Positions 1-13,001 are shown, numbered from the stretch's first letter. The stretch is 64,000 nt of DNA from Rhodeus uyekii (GCA_037043235.1 JAWRVZ010000051.1:2769501-2833500), one strand, 5' to 3'. Numbers and translations are program-made. Notes: generated by a model not told the origin, from the letters alone.

Positions 1-39
1 GATCAGCAGAGGCCAATCAGCTTGTGCCATGCGGTAATT

Positions 40-172
40 TACATTTACACTTATGCATTTGGCAGACGCTTTTATCCAAAGCAATCATCAGTTCTTGCTT
101 TCCCTGGGATCGAACCCATGACCGTGGCATTGTAAACCCCAAAGCTCTACTGATTGAGCTACAGGAAAGCTT
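40..172 (-). repeat. tRNA-derived SINE, minus strand
   Basis: Read on the minus strand, the unit begins with a tRNA-like head (GCTTTCCTGTAGCTCAAT, then a B-box like GGTTCGATCCC) and ends in the teleost tail that includes GGATAAAAGCGTCTGCC and AAATGCATAA. The A-box and B-box of an internal RNA polymerase III promoter are recognisable. The head has lost the base pairing of a real tRNA, so this is a retroposed SINE and not a tRNA gene. It mobilises in trans using a LINE reverse transcriptase (family knowledge). Confidence 0.85.
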
Positions 173-812
173 TAAAAAAATTAGCCCTGAAAAGTATTTG
201 ATTTAAAGCAGACTGTTTTATTCAAAAGACTGTTTTATTTTAAACTAAAAAGCAGGGCAAGTCTGGTTCAATAAACTCAGTGAAGCAGCACGCTACCAAA
301 AGAACACATCTGCCATATTCAGCTTGTTTGGGAAGATTAATGTTCTCAAGAAAATTATATCATTTTTTCAGCTTCCTATAGCTGAGAAATATCCAATATC
401 AAATATAAAAGCAGCATCAAACACACAATCATGCTGTTGAACTGAATGCGGTCAAGTAACACCCATACATTCACTGTAAAAATGATTGTTACAATTAGCT
501 ATAAGTTAAACTGTTGCGTTAGAGTAAAGTTCCTGGATTTCACTTGTTGAGATAACTCAAATATCCAAGTTGTCACTCAATACAATGTCAGTTTTTAAGT
601 CGACTAAACTCAAAAATTGCAAAACACTTACTTTTTAAGTTGAAAGAGTATTAATATATGTATATTATAAATATATTACAGAATATTGAGATTGAAGCTC
701 TGTTTTGCCTCATTCATAAATAACATTATATATAAATATTTAACAATATCAAACGGCACTGTAAAAGAAGTGGTTGCCTTAAATAATTTTTAAGTACAAT
801 CAACTTGGATGT
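173..812. other. AT-rich sequence without recognisable gene
   Basis: About 640 bp of AT-rich DNA between a SINE and an LTR-like remnant. I see no coding frame with protein-like composition and no structured repeat. Confidence 0.6.
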
Positions 813-1053
813 TGTTACGAATATACCCAATTGTGTTTTTGTCATTGTGTCTTGTTCCGTCCTGTGATCTAGTTGTTCTCAGTCTGTTTAATAGTTATCT
901 CATCCACCTGTTGATGATTAATTATCTCGGTTGTCTCTGTGTACTCAAGCCTTCGGTTCTCCCTCAGTGTTTGTCCGTCCTTGTACACTGTAAATGTAAA
1001 TGTGAAGAGTTTGTTATTAAAGATCCTGTTCTCCAACATGCTTTCACCAACAT
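813..1053 (+). mobile_element. LTR-like remnant
   Basis: The segment opens with TGTTACGA, is rich in TGT/CCT pyrimidine-type runs, has a TTTAATAGTTATC stretch and ends near an ATTAAAG polyadenylation-like signal followed by a TCCTGTTCTCC tail. This layout resembles the better preserved solo LTRs at 17651, 31280 and 62915. No target duplication was found and the right edge is uncertain. The 102-codon open frame across it has no protein-like features. Confidence 0.4.
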
Positions 1054-1229
1054 GTTACGTGACAGATGTTTAAGTAATTTCAACTTAAAGGACATTAAAC
1101 TGACTTACATGAGTTGAATCCTGTATAACCAATAAAAGAGGTGTGAAAATCTCTCGTTCAAGGTGAAAACCTCCTTTTGGAACATTTCTTTTTCTTCTGG
1201 TTCCCCAAAAACTTTTTTAGTTAAGAATT

Positions 1230-1365
1230 TTTAAACAAGCCGTTCATTTTTCCAATCTTTTTTTTCAAATAAAAATAACCTTTTGTGCAACGGAAAGGTT
1301 ACAAGATTGTTAAAAGATCTTCGTGCAACCACAGATGCCAATAAAGAACCTTTATTTTCGCTTCA
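1230..1365 (+). repeat. Dispersed 'AACCTTTTGTGCAA' repeat, copy 1
   Basis: Contains AACCTTTTGTGCAACGGAAA and CAATAAAGAACCTTTATTTT, motifs of a common fish interspersed repeat. A second copy with the same motifs lies at 44785-44900. It looks like a decayed non-autonomous DNA element; ends and target duplication were not resolved. Confidence 0.45.
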
Positions 1366-1942
1366 CTAAAACTGTTTCGTTTTATGGCTATAGGGCACAT
1401 TGCAGGATTGTGAGGTGAATAGAAAGGATTACTGAACTGAAACGATTTGTGTCCATTTTTATTCCCTAGTTACTCTTTTCTCTCCTTGTTCCATTTGTCC
1501 TTTTTCTGATGCACATTTAGCTTTCAGCAGTATTTGTTGCCTTCTCTAATGCGTTTAGCTGAAGGCGAGTTACAGTAGATTCCTGCTGAGTGAACTGACT
1601 TCACAGTATGTCAGATGCTGTCACTCAGTCTCCAACGGATCTCCTGCTTGCATTGGCCCCTGCTCCCCTCCGCCACGCGGGAGGCTGGACTGTATGTTCT
1701 CGTGGCCCGAAGCCAATTCTGCCAGAATATGTATTTCTAAAAACATTTCACTCTTGTGTATCAGAATAAAAGATAGACAAATCTTTTCATGGCTTTGAAT
1801 AGTCTAGTGTATAAAAGCATCGTAAGAAAGAAAGAGAAATCTTTAATGGATGTATTGTGGGAAACACATTTAAGAAATCCAAATTAAAATGTATTTTCAA
1901 GGTCACTTGAGTAGCACCTGGACCAATACGACACAATTATTC

Positions 1943-2087
1943 ATCTACATTTATGCATTTGGCAGACGCTTTCATTCAAAGAGACTTACATTGACATTCT
2001 GATCAGTTGTTGCTTTCCCTGGGAATCGAACCCATGACCTTAGCGGTGTAAGTGCTGATGCTCTACTAGTTGAGCTACAGAAAAGCT
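1943..2087 (-). repeat. tRNA-derived SINE, minus strand
   Basis: Same family as the copy at 40-172. The minus strand reads a head with TAGCTCAACTAGTAGAGC and GGTTCGATTCCC, then the tail ending in GTCTGCCAAATGCATAAATG. The B-box is close to consensus. The full head-to-tail length of about 145 bp is kept. Confidence 0.85.
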
Positions 2088-3100
2088 ACAGGTTGATCAT
2101 TATATTTAATGATCTTCCAACAAACTGTTTCAACAAACTGTTTGTGAACTTCTCTCGACATGCAACAAACACCCAGGCAGATCCAGGCCTCTGCTCACCA
2201 TGGAAAGCCACAACAAATTGTCTGACAAGGCAATTGCCATTAATCGCTCAAAGGAATATGGGGAGAGTAACTCTCACTCCATTTCCCCATAGAAAAGACA
2301 CACAAGGCCCATAAAAAAGGACTTCTTTCATTAATTTATAGGCAAACCTGTTATGAATGCATATCTCCAGGACATTGTGTGTATGATTACTACTGTCTTG
2401 TATATTGTCTTTTGTATTGCATATGGTTTTATGCATGCTTTATAATAGAGCAACTGGTTAATGTAACCTCACATATCACTTTAGGTATCCACTGTCCCGG
2501 TCTTTTTCTCTTGTCCTTGAGTCAGCACCGCAGGACCTCAAGCTACTTTATAACTATTATAATTATTGTAACCTACTATCTTTGCTATTGTAACTTCCTT
2601 GGCAAGGACTGAGTCAGGATAACAAGTTCATCACCGTTCTTTCATGCAGTGCAGAAGATATTGAGTGCAACTTCAGCACCATTGGACCACAGAACCATCA
2701 CGACTGCATATTCAGACACTCATTGAATGGCTAAGGCATTGCAAGTATCGTACAATTATCTAACTAAACAGAGGTTTAGTATAAGCGGTAGATCATTTGT
2801 TAACAAGTGCTTTAAACTAAGAAATCGATGGTTCTGTTCAAATATAAACTTTTCATTCCCTGTTTATTCACTTTCCATTTTACTAATGAATGCGTGATTG
2901 TTCCGACCCTATGGTTGTCATATCTGTTTTCTGTGAGTGTCTCTGTGTGTTTGTAAACGCTGTGTGAAAACTCATCCTGATTGGTTCCTACAGGCTGATT
3001 GATAGTGTGTCCTGATTGGTGCACAGCACTTTAAAGCGCATGTCATCACTTCTTTTTGTTTTGAGCAGAGTGTTTGGTGCATGTTGTAGAAGTTTTCAAT
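2088..3100. other. Unique sequence without recognisable gene
   Basis: About 1 kb with only short open frames of 60-77 codons on both strands and no domain, splice-flanked frame or terminal repeat that I recognise. Confidence 0.55.
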
Positions 3101-3102
3101 GT

Positions 3103-3600
3103 GTTTGTTACGTCCCTAGGCACGTAAGAGTTTTGGGTTATGTTCATTCTCTGTTTTGTTGTAGTGTCTGTCCCTTTTACTGACAGGTCGCATGCTGATA
3201 GGCTGTCTGAACTGTCCATCACACCAGATGTCCGTGATTGGCTGTGCTACCTGGAAGGTGTGTTCTCATCAGCTCCAACGACTAACACCTGTGGAACACC
3301 CTTCATAAGGAGCGGACTGCTGCGCCGGAAGGAGAGGGGAAAGAAACTGCTTGTTTTGTTTGATATTTGTTGTTGGTTTCTCTTGTTTAAGTTGTTTTGT
3401 TATCGGGAGAATTCTTGGTCATGTTGATTGTCTTTTTTGGTACTCCCCTTTTGATGAGAAGTTGTGAGAGACTGTTCGTCTTTTGAAACTCTCACCTTCG
3501 TGATGTTAAGTCGTGTGGAGACAAAAGGTTAGGCAAGATGTCACGTGACCTACACCTACACACGTAGGATTGTTATTTGTTAAAAACACCAGGTAAGAGG
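3103..3600 (+). mobile_element. Possible LTR fragment starting at a TTACGTCCCTAGG palindrome
   Basis: Begins around TGTTACGTCCCTAGG, with the near-palindrome TTACGTCCCTAGGCACGTAA at 3108-3127. Related palindromes occur at 46122-46164 and 47466-47485. The segment is T/G-rich and LTR-like but has no clear polyadenylation signal, no matching right end and no target duplication. The 95-codon frame inside has no recognisable domain. It may be a degraded retroelement terminus. Confidence 0.3.
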
Positions 3601-5660
3601 ATTTGTGCCACACTTTGTACTTTTCTGTTTGTTAGAAAGTGTAGGGAAGTTTAGGGCATCTTTGATGCTGAAGACTTTTTTTCTTTTCTTTAGTTTAGGA
3701 TTAGTTGCAAATGATTTAGTAAGATTCTTTTGATTATACTACTTCCGTTTCTTTGGCACAATCCAGGTTCACTTTTTGTTCTCCTCCGATATCTTTGACT
3801 ATTTTTCTTATATTCATTATTGGGTTATTTTTTAATAATTAGTGTTGGAAACTGTTGGTACTCTTTGTTTGGATTGAATTTATTTGTACTTGTATGTCTG
3901 TTTAGTCATGTTCATAATTTTGTTAAAATGTTTATGCACTTTCACATGATTTTTAGTCCCTGTTTTTAAATCAATGTGCTTTTGATGATGTGATCACTGC
4001 TAAATGCTTAAGACCACTAAAACATTTCCTTTCTGAGAGTTTATGGACAATCTGTACTTGTATTTGTAAGACATTACTACTTTAGTCATTCAACTTCAAA
4101 ATGTCATGTTTATTTCAATATTTCTTGCCTTGATTGTAATTATTTCTCAGATTTACTAGCAGCTTGAAAATGATTCTTCGCAGCTTGAAAAATCTCTTCA
4201 CATCCTGATAGCAAAGAAAAATCGAAGTTGTCTAAATATTTTTAACAATCACATATATGTTTTGTGACAGTATCACAGCTAAAACTGTTCATCCTATCAT
4301 TCAGCATTCGATCACAGAAACGAATATGGGCACAGGTAAGGGCTCTGGGTGCTTTTCAATACTTTAATATGAACGAGGAAGCTTCCTGAGGATAAACGGG
4401 TGTATCCTTCCATCGCGTCCTAAGGGCTGGATCTGAGATGGGAGGAAAGGAAACAAGGATGCGCACATAAGTGAGGAGCACCTCCTGACTCCCTACACAC
4501 TGGCACACAGATGGCTCTATTTCTGGCGACATCTTAACTTCCCGTGATTTATGTTTTGCGGTTCAGAAGTTTTTTTTACAGTGCATTGGGGAACTTTTTA
4601 AGGAGCGAATGCTTCAGTGTTATCATAAAATGCACAAGCCCAAACATATGCATATACTGCATATATATATATATTTTTTTTGTTGATGGCATTGGTTTGA
4701 TTTGAATACCTTCTCTTAGTTGACAGATGAATTTGTGTGACAGTCTGATTGGAGACGTAACCTTTGCCATCAACAGCACAGGCTTTATGAAGCATTTTCT
4801 CCTTATTTTTATGAGAGTTGATAAGCCTATTTATTTTGCTATCCTAACGATGCATGATATTTAATTGCTTTTGATTTTTTTTGCATCAAGCACGATTTTG
4901 CCCTGCTGTCAGTGACCCTATCAGAATGAAAGTGTTTAATTTTTGTATAGATGTTATTTAAAATGTTTTTTTTGTGCTCTACCAAATGATTATGATGGAT
5001 TATATCTCTCCAAGCTAATGGACAGAAATCTATTGAAGACTCACTACAGATGCAAGATAATTGGCAGCTGTGACTAAAAATTAACAGAACATGAAGCCAT
5101 TTGAATGATTCTGCTCAATCCGATTTGTTTCTGACTTATATCTGCTATTACAGCTGGAGATGAACAAACAAGTGATAGGAACTCTAAAAAGATGAAAAAA
5201 GTGGCAAGTGGTTGCAATTTTGATGATATATCATTTTCTTTTTGTTTATCCACCAAGCCCACTCTGGATGATTAAACCGGGCAAACAGCAAGCAAACGGA
5301 GTGTCAGTTTAAATGGTTGTCATTCATAGGCAGGAGTGTGTTTTACCTGCCGCGCTCCATTCTAAGTGCCCAGCGTTACGGCAGCATGCAGACACTTTAA
5401 TAACAGTCTGACGTTTTGAAGAAAATGGATATTTAAAGACCTTTCTAAAGAACATTCAATTTGAATGGTTCAGCACGACAGAACTGCAGTCAGTGCGTAT
5501 GGATACATGATGATGCATTCATATATATGAAAATTAGAAAACTGAGAGCATCTCTTGTGTAATCAAACACAAATAAGCTGCCTCTGTTTCTCAGCATTTT
5601 ATTTTTACCAAGTAAGATGACATTCTACGCCTTTTTATGTTATGAAATATGGCCATGGGA
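3601..5660. other. Unique AT-rich sequence without recognisable gene
   Basis: About 2 kb, strongly AT-rich, with only short spurious frames. A G/C-richer patch at 4330-4510 could be an old repeat, but no termini were found. Confidence 0.5.
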
Positions 5661-5661
5661 T

Positions 5662-5702
5662 TTTAACAGGGATAGTTCACCCAAAAATGAGAATTCTGTC
5701 AA
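5662..5702 (+). repeat. Cyprinid 'GGGATAGTTCACCC' repeat fragment
   Basis: Contains GGGATAGTTCACCCAAAAAT followed by GAGAATTCTGTCAATAAT, the terminal segment of a highly repeated cyprinid DNA element. Only the end is kept. Further copies lie at 19714 and 50226. Confidence 0.6.
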
Positions 5703-5952
5703 TAATATCAAAATTTTACATTCACAAATATGTTTCTTTCTTTATTTTTTGGAATGACATTAAGTCTGTAAAAATAGGGGACAATGTACAGTATTAATGT
5801 TGAGGAATTTTATGTGTTTTACTCATATTTTGAATTACACATTGAATTTTCTTGTGTTTTATTTAAGTAGAGGAAATATCTGTAATCTGAACAGATAACG
5901 TCATGGCAGAAATGACTAGTACCTTTACCAGATTTTTTGTAATTTTTGATAG

Positions 5953-5955
<3 letters not shown>

Positions 5956-5988
<33 letters not shown>
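5956..5988. repeat. (GT)n microsatellite
   Basis: Uninterrupted GT dinucleotides, about 16 units. It produces artificial His/Thr or Val/Cys runs in overlapping frames. Confidence 0.95.
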
Positions 5989-5990
<2 letters not shown>

Positions 5991-6474
5991 ACATTCCTTT
6001 AACAATACAAATGGATTGTACAAACGCACATTTCTTTGTACATTAAATTGATGTGTCAGTGCTCTCCAGGGCTCTTTGTTCCTCAAAGACCTCAGCTCAC
6101 TCATGATGTAATTGAGTCGGACATGACCACGTTCCTCCCGCACTAAAATCAATGACATGATCAGGACAGAGGTTGATAGAAAGCCAGCCAGTTTTGTTTA
6201 CTTGTTTAATTGTGAATAAAAAAATCGTTATTTCCTCTTTGCTTACCAAGCAAGTTTGAAAGAACCGTCTAATTGAATAAAAAGTGACCTCTGTGTGTGC
6301 AAGGAACGGATTCTGAAACAAAGCTACCAAATAAACCACAACAGATTCTCAAAGGACCTTGATAAATATACCAAAATTAGAGAACAACCAACAGTTTACT
6401 ACATTTCAGAGTCACAGCTTAGTCCTACAATAATTTAAGCTATCCCAACAGTTTTTGAGTAAATACAGGAAAAA

Positions 6475-6628
6475 GCTTTCCTGTAGCTCAACCAGTAGAG
6501 CATTGGTGTTTACACTGCCAAGGTCATGGGTTTGATCCCAGGGAAAACAAGAATTGATTCAATTTGTTTCTTGAATGCAATGTAAGTTGCTTTGGATAAA
6601 AGTGTCTGCCAAATGCATAAATATAATT
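6475..6628 (+). repeat. tRNA-derived SINE, plus strand
   Basis: Full-length SINE: head GCTTTCCTGTAGCTCAACCA with GTAGAGC, B-box region GGGTTTGATCCC, then the tail TTGCTTTGGATAAAAGTGTC and GCCAAATGCATAAATATAAT. Same family as the copies at 40, 1943, 10865, 14600 and 61430. Confidence 0.88.
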
Positions 6629-6899
6629 AGTTAGGTAGGTAATCTATCGTTTTGGCTACTTTGCAGTTGTACTGAATTTCAAAAATGAGTTCTGTTCTTG
6701 ATTATATTTTTGAATAAGTATATTTAGTCTTTACTACAATACATTTGTGATATATTACATTTTGCATGACACCTAACTTTTTCTGCAGCAATTTAATTCT
6801 CGCCATCTGCAGGGCATTGAAGCTACTAAATCATATGCGTTTTACCCTTACTCGTCCTTAAATTGTCCACAATGCTATTTTATGTGCGTCCAGTGCAAG

Positions 6900-7275
6900 T
6901 GATCACGGTATTGTTTCGCATTGTTCCCGTCCAGGTCCCTTTATGTATCTTCCAGGTCCTGCATGCTCCCGCCTGTGTCTAATCACTGCCTAAGTCTCGT
7001 CAGCTGTTCCCAATCCCGTGTTTGTCATGAAATACCTTCCTGTGCTCCTTTGTCTTGGTCAGTTGTTAATGTTTTGTGGATCTCCATGTGTGTGGATGCC
7101 CTTCCCGTGGTCTTCAAGTTCTCCCGAGTGTTTCCTGGTTTTGCACAACTTGTGCCACTTTCTGTAATATATTTAAAGTGCTTTTGTTTTTGAGTTTTGA
7201 AATAAAGAGAGTTTTCCGTCGGAACCTGATCTCCGCGTCTGTCTCCGCATCGCACACCTGCACCAGTGTATTACA
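6900..7275 (+). mobile_element. Solo LTR, family 1
   Basis: Starts TGATCACGG and ends TATTACA. It is flanked by CAAG on both sides (6896-6899 and 7276-7279), which may be a 4-bp target duplication or an eroded 5-bp one. It shares the family-1 layout: CTCCTTTGTCTTGGTCAGTT, a TGTGTGGATGCC block, AAAGTGCTTTTGTTTTTGAG, an AATAAAG polyadenylation signal, and CTCCGCATCGCACACC near the end. No internal retroelement sequence adjoins it, so it is a solo LTR left by recombination. Frames across it are not genes. Confidence 0.7.
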
Positions 7276-8018
7276 CAAGTAGGCTTTGAGTATTAATTTT
7301 ACTTAACATTATTTTATTTTTCCATTCTATGCCCTTGAGCTTAACTGAGACCTGAGTGTTTATAGATGTTTAAAAGACTGTTGCATCGACCTTGTTTATT
7401 GCAATATTGAGGTGTTCAGTTTTTAGTATTTTAGGTTTAGAAAATCTTCTCACAAACTAATGTATGTCAATGCAAGTGGCTTTCAGTTAAATCAGCCCAA
7501 ACATGCATTTACGTCTGGGACAAAGCTTTAGCCTTCATTGAAGCCTGTGAAACCAAAGGTTAGAGCATCTGATCTAACGCTACTTAAGTATTTTTTTTAT
7601 CATACTGAGTGTATTCTAATCCTCAACACCCAGCGGACACAACGGCTCTGCCTCTTACTCATGATCTATTTCAGCACGAGGACAATAGAGGTCAGTAAAT
7701 GGGAAAACACTTTGGGAAATGGGAAATGCATTACTTTTTACTTGAAAAAAGTAATCTGATTATTTAACTCGCATTACTTGTATCCACACTGGTCACTGGT
7801 GCAAATGCAAACAGGCATACAGTAGTGTGTAGTTGTATGTGATGGCAGCATGTCTGTGTTTCTATAGCCTGTCCAGACAAAATGTCCAGCATTGTGTGTA
7901 CCAATGTATTTTCGCAGCCAGTAGCTTTTGGGGCTTTTAGAAGCGACTATGAAGTGAACCTTGAGGACATACTCTGCCCAACTCATCAATGTCATCATAA
8001 TAGAATTAACAAGGCACA

Positions 8019-8022
<4 letters not shown>
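7276..8022. other. Unique sequence without recognisable gene
   Basis: About 750 bp between the LTR and a CA array. The open frames (73 and 63 codons on plus, 93 on minus) include microsatellite-encoded runs and show no domain. Confidence 0.5.

Positions 8023-8055
<33 letters not shown>
8023..8055. repeat. (CA)n microsatellite
   Basis: About 16 CA units running into a short C tract. Confidence 0.95.
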
Positions 8056-8057
<2 letters not shown>

Positions 8058-10864
8058 CCCAGGGTGTGTATGATTGAAATAGTTTGTGTTAGTTTTAACA
8101 ACAGCTCTACCTTCAGGGACTCAGAAGAAAGCTTCAAGGACAATTCATCCTCTAATTACATCCCTGAGATGTGAAATCCTCAAAAGGACTAATATTGATT
8201 CAGTGGAAATGAGGCAATAATGTGCTGATATTGAGACAAGTGACCACTGATAAAGACATTTTGTAAAAACATGTACAGGTCTCTTGCTTCTTCTTTTTTT
8301 ACGTCTTTAAAAAAATATTATATTTTGCATTAAAGAAGAAAATAAAGCCTAATTTTTGTACAATTATTCTCAGGACAATTATAGGCACATTTTGCAATAC
8401 TGATACGCTTACCATAATTACATGAACACAAACCTCAGTAGACATCCTACAGTAGTAAGAGTAATGAGATTTTGGAGGGAAATTGTAGATAGTTATGAAA
8501 ATAATGTCACGAAATGCTAAAGGTCTGAAGCGTGGTCTATAAATAAGCTCATTATCTTTTTTAAAGTGAGGTGTGTAATTTCTAAACCACTTGTCACCAA
8601 ATAATCTGCCACTCCTCCACCCCAGCACAGTATTGCCACTGATTGAGACATTTTGATTGGTCGGGCTCTTGTTATTGTCAATCTAAAATAATAATAATAA
8701 TAATGAGTGGTCTCTGCACACATAAAAATACAACAAACACAGCACACATTACCTTTAAGAAAATGCACAATTTTCCTTTTGAATTCAGAGTGAAATATAA
8801 CACAAGCATGTTCTTGCCATGATTTATGAAATTCCCCCAAAATGGGTTATATGTTTTGCATTAAATGGGACTTATGTCCCTTTTTAAGTCTCAGTTTCAA
8901 GTCTTATTCAACTAATTATTATACCATGTAGCAAATGCAAATTGAGTGGAAGGAGAAACATGCTGTTTTCATGCATATATCTTTAAATGCAAATTAGCCT
9001 TTACAGATTTATCTTCTCTATGCAGGTCTTCATCATCATGAAAGTTTATTATCTGCATGCGTTTTAAAGCCATATCTGTCTAAACTTCTGATATATGGTT
9101 AATCTTACAGTGGGTTAAGTCTGTGTATATTAGATTTGTGTATTCAAGTGAATCTACAGTACCTACTATGAAATATGTTAAAGAAAAACAGAAAATAATT
9201 CACTGCTCTTTATTGAATAACTTTAGTAGTTTTAATAAGAAGAGAATCCCGTTAAATGCTCTGGCGAGGAAATAAAAATAGCGGTGAGTGTATGACATTG
9301 TGAGTGTGATTGTGTAAACATGCTGCATTTATGGTAAAACGCCACGTAAAAGTGAATTATGCATAATTGGCACCCTTTAAAGTCAAATATTCTATAGCAT
9401 CAGTTTTGTTGAAAATTCTGTAAGAAATCTCTGTTTATAAATCTCTGGCTGAGATTATCTTTATTTACCCTTCTGTATTCATCCTGCTATCTTCATGTTA
9501 AATGAGGCCAAGTGTGAGAGCAAGGGGAGAACCGACTGTCACAGGGCCGTCTTGGAAATGTGACACATTCCTGATTCATATCTGTTCGTGTCAGCTTCCA
9601 GAACATTCAGCAGAAAGAACTTTCAATGTTATTGTGCGGGCGAATGCAGAGATGTGTGTCGATCGCTTCAAGGCAAAGAGCAGCGATGAGGAAAAAAAAA
9701 AGTGAAGACAGGGAGAAAGAAAAGCGTCCTCTAGGTCATGTGCTGACCTCACTGTGAGCAATGGCTAAAGGCAGAAGAGAGTTTAGAGTAAAATAAATGA
9801 TTTTGCACATATAAATCTGTGCAATATGCTTCCCCTGAAATGGTTGATGTCTTTAATACATTTTTGTAAATGTGTGATATCACTTTTCTACAACCGTCCA
9901 ATATACACAGAGATAAAAATGAGTAACCCACAATTAACTTCCCTTGTCATCGAATCAGCGTTTTTGATCAAACCGCTTGAATGAATGATTCAATGACTCA
10001 TTCATAAAGTATGGATGCTTCTCAATTGAAAGACTGCCATGAAATATACTTTCCAAATAAAAAAACGAAACAAAAACAATTGCATGGCAACTAAGCACAC
10101 TGTCCTTAAACTCAAACTTTGGGCCTAAACTTAAGCTTATTTATTCAAAATTTGGTGTGAAATATGACGACGCATGTTATGACATTCATATACACCTGTT
10201 ACAAATTATTAATTTGCAATAAAACACCTGTATTTTATAAACTCAAATACAAAAATATTCAGTACAAACAGTTTACGATCTCGCAGATGAAGAGTAGGAA
10301 AACCTCCTTATGTACATGTTGTGGTTGTTGCTGTTTCACATCTTTGACCTCGCTTTTTTGCCCTCAATCTGGAAAGAAATGAAGTTTTCAATTTCTCAAG
10401 AAGCCCCGGGCTTTGTGTATTGCTGTGTCTGTTTTGCTCTCAACTGTTGTGGAAGATTACATTTTGATATGTGTCTCTCTCTGCATTGAAGACGACTGAT
10501 TATGCATCAGTCAAATTTGTACCCTTCATGAAATATCCCTGAGTTTGATATTCTCAGATATCTCTACATTCAGCAATGCAGTTACGTTCAGATAATGCTG
10601 CCCTGACATTTATGAGAGTCTGCTTATTCTTTAAGTGATTTTTCAGTTGAATGACACCAAATTTCAAAACAGATATAAAATGACACTTGTCATGTTTGAC
10701 TGAGCGTATTTTAGATTTTAAAGTTCAGTTGTTCAACGTAAAGAGAACTCCCCTTCTGTGTGTTTATAACTGGACAGGAAGCTTAGTAAAATAACACTTA
10801 AAATAACTGAAGCTTAGCAGCAAAAGTGGATGATATGGTAATGGTAAGAAACTGTCCTTTTTAT
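8056..10864. other. Long unique AT-rich stretch without recognisable gene
   Basis: About 2.8 kb. The overlapping minus-strand frames at 8299-8840 (107-109 codons) have no family resemblance and include a run encoded by (AAT)n near 8688. No terminal repeats, splice-flanked exon or RNA gene was identified. Confidence 0.5.
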
Positions 10865-10987
10865 GCTTTCCTCTAGCTCAATCAGTAGAGCATTGGTGGT
10901 TACAACGCCAAGGTCATGGGTTCGATCCCTGGGAGAAAAATAACTAATTCAATGTGTTCCTTGAATGCAATGTAAGTTGCTTTTTTC
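10865..10987 (+). repeat. tRNA-derived SINE, 3'-truncated
   Basis: Head GCTTTCCTCTAGCTCAATCA with GTAGAGCATTGG and a near-consensus B-box GGGTTCGATCCC, then AATGCAATGTAAGTTGCTTT. The tail stops at a T/A run before the GGATAAAA segment, so the 3' end is lost. Confidence 0.8.
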
Positions 10988-11124
10988 AAAAAAGTACAGG
11001 TTTGAATTAGTCTGAACCTTTCATTGAACTGATTCGTTTAGAGTGGTTACTGAATCAACACATCTCGCTTACTGAACTGCCAGACAAGATGTTATTGTGT
11101 TACAGTAATTTCTAAAGTGAAATG

Positions 11125-11419
11125 TGTTACTCCCCTGTTGCGTCATCAGTCACCTCGTTTGTCTCCTCAGCTGCGTCCAATCCCCTCATCACTTCCTCGT
11201 GTATTTATCCCTCTTGTGTTCCTTTGTCTTTGTCAGTTGTTGATGTTGTGTATTCTAGTGTGTGGATGCTGTGTGCTATGCATCCCAAGGTTTTGCACAA
11301 GGGTGCCGTTTAGTTTATCCAAGTCTTTTGTTTATCGTTTTTCAATGAAGAGCGTTTCATTTGAACCCTGTTGCTTCTCCTCGTCTCTCCGCATCGCACA
11401 CGATCCTCCTCGTGTAACA
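11125..11419 (+). mobile_element. Solo LTR remnant, family 1 (shortened)
   Basis: Begins TGTTACTCC and ends GTGTAACA. Inside are CTTTGTCTTTGTCAGTTGTT, a GTGTGTGGATGCTG block, CTCCGCATCGCACACG and CTCGTGTAACA, in the same order as the 415-bp copies at 17651 and 62915. It is about 120 bp shorter and lacks the usual 5' CACTTCCTGTC region. No exact target duplication was seen. The 148-codon frame across it is fortuitous. Confidence 0.65.
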
Positions 11420-12934
11420 CAAAAGACACAAGAGAGCAGTGTTTTAGGTTTTTCACGTCCGTGTGTAGTTTGGTATGTATGTGGCCAATCATTTGATGGC
11501 TTGTCTATAGAGTTACTATACAAAAACACAACTTTTAGAAAAGTTAATATAGTTTTGAATTAAGTAGTTGCCTTTACAAGAGACATGTGATGTTTCGCGT
11601 GCTTTGTTTTTGAGAAGGTTTCGAGAAATGGAGCCATAGTTTCAGAAATTGTAAGCAATAAAAAAACTGTAATAGCTTATGTCATGTCACATGTTTAAAT
11701 GAGTTATGTAATTATTGCACATTGATACAAGCCTCAGGATAACTATAGTTTGCTGAAACTAAAACCTTAAAACCGTTTTTTAAACTATATAAACTAAACA
11801 ATATTTTAAAAACATTTAATTTCAGCTTGTCTGCGGTAATCGATATCATGCCACACATGCAGTATATATACACCAGGCTGCCAAAAATGTGTATATATAT
11901 TTTTTTTAAACTGAAGCTGAATGTGTCACTGTGGTTTGAACACAAAAATGTCCAGCCCTGTGCTTCGTCTCAGGTTCATCCTCGTGTGACCGTGAAACAC
12001 TGGGTCATCCCACTCATCTCTCAGATGAATTGTAAGACAAGACATTTTCCCCCGGAAGTTTTAGGGGTCAAAGTTGTGATGCAAATAAGTGGAATGTCTT
12101 ATTGATTTAAGTCTGGCTTTTCAAGGTAGACTGGCTTTGTTAGACTAGAGAGCAGGAATTCATTCATCATACACTTAATGGGCAACATCAGAGAAGGCTA
12201 CTTCTTTTTCTCAGGTGTGGAGGCTGTCCTTCAGGGTGCGTGCACATGTCTTTGAGCGTGTCTGTCGTTTCCTAGCTCAGCTATCATTGTCAGGAGTGTG
12301 TGTCAGAGTCCCTGCTGGTAATGGCTTTGTGTGGGTATAATAAAAGAACTTCTCATACCTGACTGCACTTCAGGTGCTCAGACGATATTTTTTCATATGT
12401 GAGTAATACAAAATACTGTTGCTTTGTACATGCCAAGTATAATTAAGGTGATAAAGGTTGAAGGACAAAGTCATAATAACCCATAAAATAACAACTCTCA
12501 GAATCGGTGGTGGAATTAATAAAACCTGAACAGAATCAAACCTGACCTCAGCTCACGCACAAAAATGATTATTTAAAACTCTTCATTGCGCAAGCTGATA
12601 GATCCTTGACATGTCATCTGTCAGCACATAAACTCATACACTCACTCTATCGTAAAAATGTAAATTATCTTTCCATTTTCAGCTTATTTTTCGCTCTCTA
12701 TCAGGTCTCTACATGGCAAACTGGTTTTGAAAATGGTCAATTTCTGCCTTCAACCATTACAAAACCAGCTCAGACACATATAGCTGGCTTAGGTTTTATT
12801 CATCTTAAGTGTATAAATGGATTTCTAAAGTGCTTTTCACAATAAATGTTATTCCAGAGCAGTTTTACAGTAAAGTTGGTCAGAACATATACTGTATATT
12901 TAAAAATACAAATGATACATGTTGCATATGCTTT

Positions 12935-12937
<3 letters not shown>
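11420..12937. other. Unique sequence without recognisable gene
   Basis: About 1.5 kb with only short frames of 60-92 codons that show no domains. Confidence 0.5.

Positions 12938-13001
<64 letters not shown>
12938..13001. repeat. (CA)n microsatellite, about 32 units
   Basis: Uninterrupted CA array, followed at 13002-13085 by a sequence with CTACCCCTAAATC and ATCACAGAAAACT. That flank recurs after the next CA array (13168-13200) at 13290-13320. Confidence 0.95.

Noticed and set aside
6475..6560. Possible tRNA gene
   Set aside because: Has A-box and B-box but cannot fold as a proper cloverleaf and is followed by the SINE tail, as in five other copies.
11117..11563. 148-codon plus-strand frame
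   Set aside because: Mostly LTR sequence; its Pro/Ser/Cys-rich content comes from pyrimidine tracts.
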